Origin: Meiothermus sp.
GTDB lineage: Bacteria; Deinococcota; Deinococci; Deinococcales; Thermaceae
Length of the DNA stretch: 64,000 nucleotides
Direction of reading: 5' to 3'
Assembly (NCBI RefSeq): GCF_026004075.1
Contig: NZ_BPIK01000002.1
Coordinates: 372,001 to 436,000, forward strand
In this document: piece after piece, positions 44,151 to 53,546 of the stretch
Position numbering within the stretch: the first letter of the stretch is position 1
How the letters are laid out: the number at the start of each line of letters is the position of its first letter
The notes under the pieces: generated by a model
Told to the model about the DNA's origin: nothing
Databases searched by the model: none
Seen by the model: only the letters and a program-made list of their open reading frames with translations
Translations under genes and position numbers: made by a program

Positions 44151-44858
44151 CTAGAGGTTCAGTCCGATGTCGAAGGTAGCGGCATAGCCCTGCCCGCTCT
44201 GGGTCAGGTTGAGCAGGAGCTGGCTCCCCCCGTTGCGGTAGATGCCGTCGTTGGCGTTGCGGGTACGGGTGCCCGTTTTCACATAGGGCGGGTTGGCAAA
44301 AATGCGGTCGCTCAGGGCATCGTCGAAGAAAAGCTGCGAGGTGAAGTCGCGGTTCTGGTAGCGAATTTTGAAGTGGATGTGCACGGTGCGGCCCGGATAC
44401 CAGCCGGGGTAGATGGTGGTGAACTGGGCCACCCCCTGGGCATCGGTGATCTGGTGGCCGCGCAGCCACTTCTGCCCGCGGGTGTCGGCGAAGCGATCCT
44501 GCACCCCGGAGTAGAGGCCCTGGGCGTCGCACTGCCAGATATCCACCATGGCCCCCGGCAGCGGGGTACATCCGCTGGCCGAGACCCTCGAGACCACAAA
44601 GCGCAGGCTCAGGGGCACCCCCGGCTTCACCACCCCCGTGGTGGGGTCGGAGCGGATATCGGAGCGGTTGAGCTGGGTATCCACAAAGTAGGGCCCCTCG
44701 GTCAGGGCCGGGCGCACAATGCAGGAAGGCAGCGTGCCCTGCGCATCGGCCTTTTGTCCCAGGAGTCCGCTCACCCCGGCCAGCCCGCCCAGGCCCAGCG
44801 CCATCAGCACCTTACGGCGGTTCAAAATCGTTCCAATCGGTTTATCGTCGCTGTCCAT
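44151..44858 (-). CDS. Tat-exported intradiol ring-cleavage dioxygenase-like protein
   Basis: A 235-residue protein of the protocatechuate 3,4-dioxygenase family. A twin-arginine-like signal ('ILNRRKVLMALGLGGLAGV') sends it outside the cytoplasm. Fe(III) ligands Tyr and His are in 'GWYPGRTVHIHFK'; 'LTEGPYFVD' and 'GAMVDIWQCDAQGLYSG' are typical. Exported members are poorly characterised. Start at 44858, with GGGAGGG upstream. It lies 80 bp upstream of apbE on the same strand and may be in its operon. Confidence 0.85.
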   Translation of the reverse strand: MDSDDKPIGTILNRRKVLMALGLGGLAGVSGLLGQKADAQGTLPSCIVRPALTEGPYFVDTQLNRSDIRSDPTTGVVKPGVPLSLRFVVSRVSASGCTPLPGAMVDIWQCDAQGLYSGVQDRFADTRGQKWLRGHQITDAQGVAQFTTIYPGWYPGRTVHIHFKIRYQNRDFTSQLFFDDALSDRIFANPPYVKTGTRTRNANDGIYRNGGSQLLLNLTQSGQGYAATFDIGLNL

Positions 44859-44943
44859 CCTGGCCCTCCCTTTTTTCCAACATTTTCGACGCAAATGGTG
44901 GCAAACGGGTTAGGAAAATAGGGGTTGAACCCCGCTGTTATGC

Positions 44944-45204
44944 CTAACCGCCCAGGTTCTTCTTAAGGGTCTCGAACTCGGCCTGGCTGATCTCGCCTTT
45001 GGCATAGCGCTCGCGGGCGATCTCCAGGGCCCGGTCGGGGGCCGCTTTGCTGCCATTGGTGGGGCTGCGCAGCAGCCGCACAATCAGCGCCACCACCAGC
45101 GCAATCAGTCCGAGCAACAGCAGGGCCCACAGCACATCGTCCATCCAGCCAAAGCCGTAGTAGCCGAAACCATCCCAACGTCCACGGTGATCCATCATCC
45201 ACAT
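44944..45204 (-). CDS. Membrane-anchored SHOCT-domain protein
   Basis: An 86-residue protein: an aromatic/Gly-rich N-terminus, one membrane span ('VLWALLLLGLIALVVALIVR') and a C-terminal SHOCT motif ('IARERYAKGEISQAEFETLK'). SHOCT modules are thought to aid oligomerisation. Start at 45204, with GGAGG upstream. It follows the secreted protein at 45315-45779 on the same strand. Confidence 0.85.
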   Translation of the reverse strand: MWMMDHRGRWDGFGYYGFGWMDDVLWALLLLGLIALVVALIVRLLRSPTNGSKAAPDRALEIARERYAKGEISQAEFETLKKNLGG

Positions 45205-45314
45205 ACTGCGCCTCCCACGGCAAAAAAGTGGTCCCGGGTAAGCCTTTGCTTTTGTAGTAGGGGCGTGTGGCCGAAGCTTCAACCACACGCCCGACTTCTA
45301 CTACCGGACAGGGC

Positions 45315-45779
45315 CTAGCGCCACCGCCCCCGGGGGCCGTCCCAACCACCCCGGCCCCCCAGGCCCATGCGCAGTTGCACCGGCTGGGCCACAAAGGCCT
45401 TGGCTACAGCCTGGCTGCTGGCTTTGAGGGTATTGGCCTGCTCGGCAGTAAGCCGCCCGGCCTGCTGGGCCTGGTCAATGGCCTGGTTGCGGGCGGTGAC
45501 CAGGGCCGCCTCGAGGGCCGCTGGGGTCTTGCCGAGGTCGGTGGCCACCTGGGCCAGGGTCTTGGTGCCACCGCTCAGCACCGCCAGCTCGGCGGGGGTG
45601 ACCCCCAGGAACTGGGCCGCGCTCCAGTACAGGTTGCCAATCAAGCCCCTTGGGGCCATCATGCGCTGCATGGCCCTGGGCTGCATCGGGGCGGGCTGGG
45701 GCGCCGGGGTTTGCTGGGCAAAGGCACCCGCTACCGCCAGGCTCGAGACCAACAACAGGGTTTTTAGCGTCTTGTTCAT
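45315..45779 (-). CDS. Secreted small protein of unknown function
   Basis: A 154-residue protein with a clean Sec signal ('LLLVSSLAVAGAFAQQ'), a Pro/Gln/Met-rich segment, a helical middle ('TPAELAVLSGGTKTLAQVA', 'AGRLTAEQANTLKA') and a Gly/Arg-rich C-terminus. The helical repeats recall small periplasmic chaperone-like proteins but no family is certain. GAAGGAGGA precedes the ATG. The divergent two-component operon and an 11-bp tandem repeat upstream suggest it is a target of that regulator. Confidence 0.75.
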   Translation of the reverse strand: MNKTLKTLLLVSSLAVAGAFAQQTPAPQPAPMQPRAMQRMMAPRGLIGNLYWSAAQFLGVTPAELAVLSGGTKTLAQVATDLGKTPAALEAALVTARNQAIDQAQQAGRLTAEQANTLKASSQAVAKAFVAQPVQLRMGLGGRGGWDGPRGRWR

Positions 45780-45833
45780 ACTCTCCTCCTTCCGGAAAGC
45801 CCTCTGGCTTTCCCGAGAAGAAGTTTGCGGCAG

Positions 45834-45855
45834 GGCAGTTACGAGGCAGTTACGA
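45834..45855. repeat. Perfect tandem 11-bp repeat (GGCAGTTACGA x2)
   Basis: Two identical adjacent 11-mers at 45834-45844 and 45845-45855, upstream of the secreted-protein gene. An 11-bp period places two sites on one DNA face, as OmpR/PhoB-type dimers require. Confidence 0.75.
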
Positions 45856-45910
45856 ATCGCTGAGAAGGTCTCTCATGTGCAAGAAGCCCGTACCTAGCGG
45901 TTTTTTGATG

Positions 45911-45941
45911 GTAACCCCGCTCATAACCCATCCATAACCCC
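45911..45941. promoter_or_regulatory. Three ~11-bp spaced TAACCC repeats before the response-regulator gene
   Basis: GTAACCCC at 45911, CATAACCC at 45922 and CATAACCC at 45933 have 11-12 bp spacing and end at a TACAAT box (45942-45947). Likely an autoregulatory site for the OmpR-type regulator. Confidence 0.55.
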
Positions 45942-45960
45942 TACAATGCAAGCTATAGGC

Positions 45961-46623
45961 ATGCGGCTCTTGCTGGTGGAAGACGAGCCCAACATCGCCC
46001 GCCCGGTTCTGCGGGCTCTGGAGGCCCAGGGCCATCAGGTGCGCCATGCGCCCGACCTGACCACGGCCCGCGCGCTGCTGGCCGAGGCCGAGCCCGACCT
46101 GATGGTTCTGGACGTGCGCCTGCCTGAGTCGGAGGATGGGGGGTTTATTCTGGCCCGTGAGGCCCGCGCCGCCGGCTACAAAGGCCCCATTCTCTTCATG
46201 ACCGCCCGCGACGCCCTGGCCGACCGGGTGATGGGCCTGGACGAAGGCGGCGACGACTACGTGGTCAAGCCCTTCGACCTGCCCGAGCTTCTGGCGCGGG
46301 TGCGGGCTTTGCTGCGCCGGGTGAGCGAGGTTAAGCAGAGCCGGGTGCAGCGAGGCCCCCTCGAGCTCGACCTCGCCCAGCGCAGCGTGCGCTGGGAGGG
46401 GCGGCTGGTGGAACTCTCCCCCCGCGAGTACGCCCTGCTGGAACGACTGGCCCTGTTTCCGGGCCGGGTCTACAGCCCCGAGGAGCTGCTCGATCTGATC
46501 TGGGGGGAGGAAGCCTCCGATACCGGGGTGGTCAAGGTGTGTGTGCACCACCTGCGCAACAAGCTGGATAGCAGCGTGGTGCGCACGGTACCGGGGGGCT
46601 ACCGGCTGGGGGTAGAGCCATGA
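45961..46623 (+). CDS. OmpR/PhoB-family response regulator
   Basis: A 220-residue regulator: receiver with 'LLVEDEPN', phospho-Asp in 'MVLDVRLPES', Thr in 'LFMTARD' and Lys in 'VVKPFDLPE'; winged-helix output with 'LSPREYALLERL' and 'VHHLRNKL'. Start at 45961; an ATG at 45946 overlaps the -10 box. It overlaps the sensor kinase gene by 4 bp. Confidence 0.95.
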   Translation: MRLLLVEDEPNIARPVLRALEAQGHQVRHAPDLTTARALLAEAEPDLMVLDVRLPESEDGGFILAREARAAGYKGPILFMTARDALADRVMGLDEGGDDYVVKPFDLPELLARVRALLRRVSEVKQSRVQRGPLELDLAQRSVRWEGRLVELSPREYALLERLALFPGRVYSPEELLDLIWGEEASDTGVVKVCVHHLRNKLDSSVVRTVPGGYRLGVEP

Positions 46624-47960
46624 GCCTGCGGCTGCGCCTGGCCCTGTTTATCGCCCTGGCCATTGCCCTGGCCCTGCTGGTGCAGGGGTTTTTAGGGTAC
46701 GCCAGCTTCGAACGCTTGCAGATGGGCAACCTCGAGCGCGACCTGAACGCCTACCTCGCCCGCATCGCCGACCAGCTCGAGGGCCGCCGGGGCCCCCCAC
46801 GGCTCTTCAGGCGTGATCGGGACGGCGATTCCGGCACCGAGTGGATGGAGCGCCTGCGGGACAACACGCCCCTGCTTCCCCTTCCAAACCCCGCACCGGT
46901 GGGCACCATCGCCCACGCCCGGCTGGTGCAGGGGCAGGTGGTACTGCGGGAGTGGGGCAGTTTTCCCAGTGAAATTCCCCTGGACTACCACCCCGCGGCC
47001 CGGCTCGAGCAGAACTGGCTCTACCGTAGCGTGCGCCTGGGCCCCGGGCTCTACCTGCAGGGGGCGCTCGAGGCCAGCCAGGTGCGGGCCAGCCTGGCCG
47101 GCTACCAGCAGACCGTGCTGTTCACCGCCCTGGTGGTGGCGCTCCTGGGGGCCGGGGTGGCCTGGCTGGTAAGCGGGCCGGCCCTGCGGCCCCTGCGCCA
47201 CCTCCAGCAGGCCGCCCGCCGGGTGGCCGACTCAGGCGACCTGAGCCTGCGGGTGCCCGCCGAGGGCAGCGGGGAGCTCCTGCACCTGAGCCAGACCTTC
47301 AACCAGATGCTCGAGCGGCTCTCGGCCTTCCGCCAGCGCGAGACCGAGTTCACCCGCAACGCCGCCCACGAGCTGCGCACCCCCCTGACCTCTTTGCGCT
47401 TGCAGCTCGACGCGCTGCAGCAGGGGCTGGCCTCGCCCGAGGAAACCCTATCGGTGGTGCGCGAGGAGGTGGAGCGCATGACCCACCTGAGCGAGTCGCT
47501 CCTGACCCTGGCGCGGGAGGGCCGGGGGCAGCGGGTGGGGCTGGACGTGGCCCAGCTCGCCGAGGAGGTCGCACAAAAAGCGGGCGTGCCCTACCAGGGG
47601 CCCCTTCACCTGGAAACCTCCGGTGACCCCTTTCTGCTGCGCCAGGCCCTGGAAAACCTGCTCTCCAACGCCCAGAAGTACGCCCCAGGGGCCCCGGTGC
47701 GGCTCGAGCTGGCCCACTCCGACGACCGGCAGTTCGCCATCCTGCGGGTGCAGGACGAAGGGCCGGGCATGCCGCCCGAGGTACTCCAGCGGGCCACCGA
47801 GCCCTTCTACCGCGCCCCCGGCACCCGGGTGCCCGGCAACGGCCTGGGCCTGAGCGTGGCAGCCCAGGTAGCCCAGGTACACGGGGGTCGGCTGGAGCTT
47901 AAGAACCTCGAGCCCCGCGGGTTCGCAGCCGAGCTGTGGATCCGGGTTCAACCGGCCTGA
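46620..47960 (+). CDS. Sensor histidine kinase
   Basis: A 446-residue membrane kinase: spans near residues 5-25 and ~160-185 flank an extracytoplasmic sensor of ~135 residues; HAMP, then H-box 'AAHELRTPLTSLRLQ', N-box 'LENLLSNAQKYAP', and ATP lids 'DEGPGMPPE' and 'GNGLGLSVAAQV'. It partners the overlapping regulator. The signal is unknown. Its stop overlaps tail-to-tail by 13 bp with the opposing kinase gene. Confidence 0.95.
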   Translation: MSLRLRLALFIALAIALALLVQGFLGYASFERLQMGNLERDLNAYLARIADQLEGRRGPPRLFRRDRDGDSGTEWMERLRDNTPLLPLPNPAPVGTIAHARLVQGQVVLREWGSFPSEIPLDYHPAARLEQNWLYRSVRLGPGLYLQGALEASQVRASLAGYQQTVLFTALVVALLGAGVAWLVSGPALRPLRHLQQAARRVADSGDLSLRVPAEGSGELLHLSQTFNQMLERLSAFRQRETEFTRNAAHELRTPLTSLRLQLDALQQGLASPEETLSVVREEVERMTHLSESLLTLAREGRGQRVGLDVAQLAEEVAQKAGVPYQGPLHLETSGDPFLLRQALENLLSNAQKYAPGAPVRLELAHSDDRQFAILRVQDEGPGMPPEVLQRATEPFYRAPGTRVPGNGLGLSVAAQVAQVHGGRLELKNLEPRGFAAELWIRVQPA

Positions 47961-49221
47961 TGGAGTGGCAGGCGCACCTCGAAGAGCGCTCCACCCTCGG
48001 GGCGGTTGTGGGCCGCTACCGTCCCCTTGTGCAGCTCCACCAGGGCCTTGACGATGGAGAGCCCCAGCCCGCTGCCGCCGGTGGCCCTCGAGCGCGAGGC
48101 CTCGGCCCGGTAGAAGCGGTCGAAAACCTTGTGCAGGGCTTCTGCGGGGATGCCGGGGCCGCTGTCCAGCACCCGCAGGTGGGCGTGGGTGGTGTCTTTG
48201 GCTACTTCCAGGGCAATCTTACCCCCGGCCGGGGTATGCTCCAGGGCGTTGGTGAGCAGGTTCCCGATCACCTGGGCCAGCCGGTCGGGATCGGCCCGCA
48301 CCGGGACGGGCCCCTCGGGCAGTCTCAGCTCGAGCGCAACCTGCTTGGCCTCCAGAGCAGTCCCAAAGGCAGCGGCCATCCGGCGGGCCAGCTCGGCCAG
48401 GTTCAGCGGCTGCAAAGCCAGGTTGAGCCGCCCGGCATCGGCCAGCGAAAGGGTGCGCAGGTCTTCAACCAGGCGCGAGAGCAGCCGGGCCTGCTGGTGC
48501 AGGCGGTCTATCTCGCCCATCTCCAGGGGCACAACCCCATCCTGAATGGCCTCGAGGCGGCCCTGCATCACCGTCAGGGGGTGCGCAGTTCGTGGGCGAT
48601 ATCGGCAATCATGGCCCGGCGCTCGGCCTCGAGCTTTTCCAGGGCCTCGGCCATGCGGTTGAAATTGCGCGCCAGACGCGCTATCTCGTCCTCACCCCTG
48701 GGCGCGGGAATGCGCACCGACAGCTTCCCCTGGGCCAGGCTGCTGGCTGCAGCCGAGATGGCCTCGATGGGCCGGGCCATTCGGCGGGCAAACACCAGGG
48801 CCACCAGCACCCCCAGCCCGGTGGCAATCAGGCCCGCAATCAGCAGGTTTTGCTGTAAGCGGGCCTCCAGGCTGGGCCGGCGCAGGCGGGGCGGGGCCTG
48901 CAGCCGAACCGGAGGTGCAGCGGGGTTGTCCAGGGGGGTGATCCAGAACACCGGGTTGGGGTTGTCGGGGTCATCGGAGGGGCGCATCTGTACCCGAATT
49001 TCGCGGCCTTCCGCCAGCATCTGCCGCAGCTCGGGGGTCAGGCTCAGGCTGGGCGGGCGGCCCTCGTTGCGCCGCAAAAAGTCGCGCACCTCGGCGGGCA
49101 GTTCCCGAAAGGTACGCTCGCGCTGGAAGGTGTTGAGGGCCACCGTCAGCAGGCTGGTGGTGACGGCCACCAGGGCCATTAGAAGGCTCAGACGGACTTC
49201 AATGCGGTCAAAAAGGCGCAT
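47948..49221 (-). pseudogene. Sensor histidine kinase, frameshifted after the H-box
   Basis: Two abutting frames form one kinase. 48574-49221 encodes two spans, a sensor, HAMP and the H-box up to 'ADIAHELRTP', then hits TGA. 47948-48571 supplies 'QGRLEAIQDG', N-box 'IGNLLTNALEHTPAGG', and 'DSGPGIPAE' and 'GGSGLGLSIVKAL'. One extra C in the run of five (G5 at 48577-48581 on the plus strand) would give 'ELRTPLTVMQGRLEA', the exact family sequence. So a one-base loss in a homopolymer, either error or mutation. Its regulator follows upstream (49236-49913). Confidence 0.85.
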
Positions 49222-49235
49222 ACAAGCTACCTACG

Positions 49236-49913
49236 TCAGGTTTCGACCCACAGCCGGTACCCCACCCCCCGCACGGTCTCCAGAAGCCCCGCACCCCCGG
49301 CGGCCTCGAGCTTCCGGCGCAGGTTCTTGAGGTGCACGTCCACCACCCGCTCCAGCGCCTCCGAGTCGGGCAGGGCGGCCTCGAGCAGCTCGGCCCGGCT
49401 GAAGGCCCGGCCAGGGGTGCGGGCCAGGGTTTCCAGCAGGCGAAACTCGGTGGGGGTGAGCTCGAGGCGCACCCCGCCCAGCCGGGCCACCACCTTCTCA
49501 CTATCTATCTCCAACGGCCCCACCCGCAGGATGCCTTTGGGGGCCTCGGCCAGCACCGCCCGCCGCAGCACCGCCTTGACCCGGGCCACCACCTCGCGGG
49601 GGCTGAAGGGCTTGGTTATGTAGTCGTCGGCCCCCAGCTCCAGGCCCAGCAGCTTATCCAGGTCTTCGGTGCGGGCCGTCACCAGGATTACCGGGGTGTG
49701 GCCGTTGCTGCGGATACGGCGCAGCACCTCGAGGCCGTCCACCTCCGGCAGCATGATGTCCAGAAGCACCAGGTCGGGCCGGGCCACTCGAACCAGGTTC
49801 AAAGCCTGCCGCCCATCGGAGGCCCGCTCGGTGCGAAACCCTTCCCGACGCAGGTAGCCCTCCAAAATTTCCGCGATCTCCGGCTCGTCTTCCACCACCA
49901 GTACCAGTGCCAT
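49236..49913 (-). CDS. OmpR/PhoB-family response regulator
   Basis: A 225-residue regulator: 'LVVEDEPEIAEIL', phospho-Asp in 'LVLLDIMLPEVDG', 'ILVTART', Lys in 'YITKPFSPRE' and a winged helix ('LTPTEFRLLETL', 'VVDVHLKNLRRKL'). Start at 49913; TACACT lies 7 nt upstream (leaderless). Co-oriented with the frameshifted kinase, 14 bp apart. Confidence 0.95.
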   Translation of the reverse strand: MALVLVVEDEPEIAEILEGYLRREGFRTERASDGRQALNLVRVARPDLVLLDIMLPEVDGLEVLRRIRSNGHTPVILVTARTEDLDKLLGLELGADDYITKPFSPREVVARVKAVLRRAVLAEAPKGILRVGPLEIDSEKVVARLGGVRLELTPTEFRLLETLARTPGRAFSRAELLEAALPDSEALERVVDVHLKNLRRKLEAAGGAGLLETVRGVGYRLWVET

Positions 49914-50012
49914 CGGCTCCAGTGTATCGGCAGACCCGGCCATGCCCCCAGTCTGCCCGCAGGCCATGAAGGGCCGGGGTGGGATTTATGTAGATTTGGG
50001 GAAGCCCGCCCT

Positions 50013-50040
50013 TTGCAAACCTGACCCATCGGTCAATAAT
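50013..50040 (+). promoter_or_regulatory. Candidate promoter of the MFS gene
   Basis: TTGCAA (50013-50018), 16-bp spacer, AATAAT (50035-50040), then 8 nt to the GTG start: a leaderless arrangement with a recognisable -35. Confidence 0.5.
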
Positions 50041-50048
50041 GGGCTTTC

Positions 50049-51332
50049 GTGACACTGCCCCCCGGCGAGCCCCGCCGTTCACAAACCCTGGCCATCTGGG
50101 AAGGCCTGCTGGCCATCCTGTTCATCAACTGGAGCACCGGCATGGTCATGACCGGCTATGCGCTGTGGCTGGGAGCGCCCCCGGTGGCCCTGGCCATCCT
50201 GGGTGCGCTGCCCATGGTGGGGCAGATGGCCGCGCCGCTGGCCCTGTTTTTTCGGGGCAGCCGGAAGGATCTGAGCGCGACCCTATCGGTCTTTGGGCGG
50301 GGCCTCTTCATCCTGATGCTGTTTGTACCCCTGATGCCCGAAGCCTGGCGCATTCCGGGCATGTTGCTGATTGCCGCACTTTCACAGTTGATCGTGGCGC
50401 CGGTCAACGTGCTGTGGACAAGCTGGATGGCCGACCTGGTGCCGGAGCAACAACGGGGCCGGTACTTCGGGCTGCGCAACGGGCTGCTGGGTCTGGTGGG
50501 CACCCTGGGCAACCTGGCTGCCGGCGGCCTGATTGACGCCCTGGGCAAACCCTGGGGTTTCTTGCTGGTGCTGGGCCTGGCGGTGGGGGCAGGGATTGGG
50601 GCCACCTTCATCCTGCGGCGGCAGTTTGAACCCCCGGTAGCAAGCACACCCCCTCGCTTTGCAGAGTTCGTGCAACCCCTCTCCGACCGGCGCTTCCGGG
50701 GGTTTTTGGGGTTTGTGGTGCTGTTTTTGGGGGCGGTGAGCGTGGGAGGGCCTTTCGTGTTTCCGCTCTTCCTCGAGTATGCCCGCATGAGCTTTACCCA
50801 GGTGGGCCTCTGGACGGTGATTGCCGCAAGCTGTGGGCTGGTGCTGAGCCCTTTGTGGGGCCGGCTGGCCGACCGCATTGGGCACTGGCAGGTTTTGTTG
50901 TTCAGCAGCAGCGTGGCCGCCCTGGTACTGCCCCCTTTGTGGCTGGCCGGTGGGCCGGGCCGCCTCGAGACCATCTGGATGGCCGCGGTCTTCGACGCCG
51001 TGGCCTGGGGCGGAATTGGCACCGCCCTGACCAACGTGGCCCTGCAAAGTGCCTCGCCGGAAAAGCGCAACCTCTACCTGGCCTGGTACTGGATGGCCTT
51101 TGCGGTAGGGGGCATCCTGGGCTCTTTGCTGGGCGGGGCGCTGGGCAACCTGCACAAAAATCTCCAGCTCTTTCCCAGCGCCTACCACCTGCCCATCCTG
51201 GTCTCGATGGGGTTGCGGGTGGTGGCGGTCTACTACCTGGGGTGGCGCATCCGGCGCGATAGGAAAAGGGCCTCGCTGGAGTCAAAAGCAGCGCCTTCCA
51301 TGCCTGCCGAAAACAAAACACCTGAATCTTAA
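50049..51332 (+). CDS. MFS transporter
   Basis: A 427-residue protein with about 12 hydrophobic segments. 'MADLVPEQQRGRYFGLRNGL' and 'SPLWGRLADRIGHWQVLL' match MFS inter-domain motifs of a permease subgroup with unknown substrates. GTG start at 50049 set by the promoter. Ser/Lys-rich C-terminal tail. Divergent from the regulator gene; converges on the ferredoxin gene. Confidence 0.85.
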   Translation: MTLPPGEPRRSQTLAIWEGLLAILFINWSTGMVMTGYALWLGAPPVALAILGALPMVGQMAAPLALFFRGSRKDLSATLSVFGRGLFILMLFVPLMPEAWRIPGMLLIAALSQLIVAPVNVLWTSWMADLVPEQQRGRYFGLRNGLLGLVGTLGNLAAGGLIDALGKPWGFLLVLGLAVGAGIGATFILRRQFEPPVASTPPRFAEFVQPLSDRRFRGFLGFVVLFLGAVSVGGPFVFPLFLEYARMSFTQVGLWTVIAASCGLVLSPLWGRLADRIGHWQVLLFSSSVAALVLPPLWLAGGPGRLETIWMAAVFDAVAWGGIGTALTNVALQSASPEKRNLYLAWYWMAFAVGGILGSLLGGALGNLHKNLQLFPSAYHLPILVSMGLRVVAVYYLGWRIRRDRKRASLESKAAPSMPAENKTPES

Positions 51333-51362
51333 AAAAACCAGGGCCGGGGTAATCCCCGGCCC
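51331..51362 (-). terminator. Intrinsic terminator of the ferredoxin gene
   Basis: GGGCCGGGG (51341-51349) pairs with CCCCGGCCC (51354-51362) around a 4-nt loop. On the minus strand it is followed by TGG and seven T. Confidence 0.85.
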
Positions 51363-51379
51363 ACCAAAACGCAAGGGGT

Positions 51380-51619
51380 TTACTCGAGGCCCGAGAGCCT
51401 GCGGTTTTTGGCGATGTAGTCGCGCCACTGCTCGGGCACGTCTTCCTCGGGGTAGATGGCCGAGACCGGGCAGGCCGGCACACAAGCCCCGCAGTCAATG
51501 CACTCGTCGGGGTGGATGTAGAACTGGTCTCCACCGTCGTAGATGCACTCCACCGGGCAGACTTCGACACAGGACTTGTCCTTGGTGCCGATGCAGGGTT
51601 CAACAATCACATGGGGCAT
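51380..51619 (-). CDS. Seven-iron ferredoxin
   Basis: A 79-residue ferredoxin of the Thermus type. The first cluster region ('PCIGTKDKSCVEVCPVECIY') suits a [3Fe-4S] centre; the second ('CIDCGACVPACPVSAI') a [4Fe-4S] centre. The length and C-terminal helix ('PEQWRDYIAKNRRL') match 7Fe ferredoxins, soluble one-electron carriers. GGAGG lies upstream of the ATG. Confidence 0.95.
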   Translation of the reverse strand: MPHVIVEPCIGTKDKSCVEVCPVECIYDGGDQFYIHPDECIDCGACVPACPVSAIYPEEDVPEQWRDYIAKNRRLSGLE

Positions 51620-51790
51620 GGTTTTCCTCCGTTGGTTGGGCTTGGGTAGATGGGCAAAGCGCCAAACTGGCTCTTATTCTAAGGAATTTTGCCAAAAGTC
51701 AAGGGGCGGTGCGACTGTTTTGCATCGGGTACAAGCGGCTGTGAACCCTCAAAACCCACTGGTGCTATTCTAAAAACGTTTGGGCTCTAA

Positions 51791-52888
<1,098 letters not shown>

Positions 52889-52907
52889 CGTGAGAGTTTC
52901 GACGCGC

Positions 52908-53384
52908 TCAGCCGCCCTCTGTTTTGGCTGGAAGACCCCATCCCACCTGCCTCAGCGCCTCGTACAGCCCCACCCCCACCGCCACCGCCAGGTTGAGCGA
53001 GCGCCCGCCCCTGCCCGGCATGGGAATGGTCACGCCGGGAAAGCGCTCCAATACCTCGCTGGGGAGTCCACGGCTTTCCGGCCCAAACAAAAGGTAATCG
53101 CCGGGTTGGTAGCGCACCTCGGTATACAGCCGCGACACCTTGCTGCTAAAGGCCCAGATCCGGCCATCCGAGGGCAAGGTCTCCAGAAAAGCCCCCCAGG
53201 AGTCGTGCAGAACGTAATCTACCTCGGGCCAGTAATCCAGCCCGGCCCGCCGCAGTTTGGCGCTATTCCACTGGAAGCCCAGCGGACGAATCAGGTGCAG
53301 CTCGGCCCCGGTGGCCGCGCAGGTACGGGCGATGTTGCCGGCGTTCTGGGGAATTTCGGGCTGATAGAGCACCACCTTGAACAT
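52908..53384 (-). CDS. trmL: tRNA (cytidine/uridine-34)-2'-O-methyltransferase
   Basis: A 158-residue SPOUT-class methyltransferase with the trefoil-knot motifs 'VVLYQPEIPQNAGNIARTCA', 'YLLFGPESRGLPSEVL' and 'IPMPGRGGRSLNLAVAVGVG'. It methylates the wobble ribose of tRNA-Leu. TAAATT lies 6 nt before the ATG (leaderless). Converges with lysK, 19 bp apart. Confidence 0.95.
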   Translation of the reverse strand: MFKVVLYQPEIPQNAGNIARTCAATGAELHLIRPLGFQWNSAKLRRAGLDYWPEVDYVLHDSWGAFLETLPSDGRIWAFSSKVSRLYTEVRYQPGDYLLFGPESRGLPSEVLERFPGVTIPMPGRGGRSLNLAVAVGVGLYEALRQVGWGLPAKTEGG

Positions 53385-53546
53385 GGCCCGAATTTATCGC
53401 ATCAATTCGGTTTGCGGCGGCCCCTTGAAAGCCGTTAGATTAAGATTGGCAACCCCAATTAACGGGATTCGCGACCAGAAGTAACGTGTGGGTGCACATT
53501 TCTGCACATCTTTTCAAATTTTCACTGCTACCTTCAGAAAAGAAGG

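Noticed and set aside
48566-48590. Programmed -1 frameshifting in the kinase
   Set aside because: The local sequence ACCCCCTGA does not form an X-XXY-YYZ slippery heptamer in the incoming frame. A missing base is the simpler reading.
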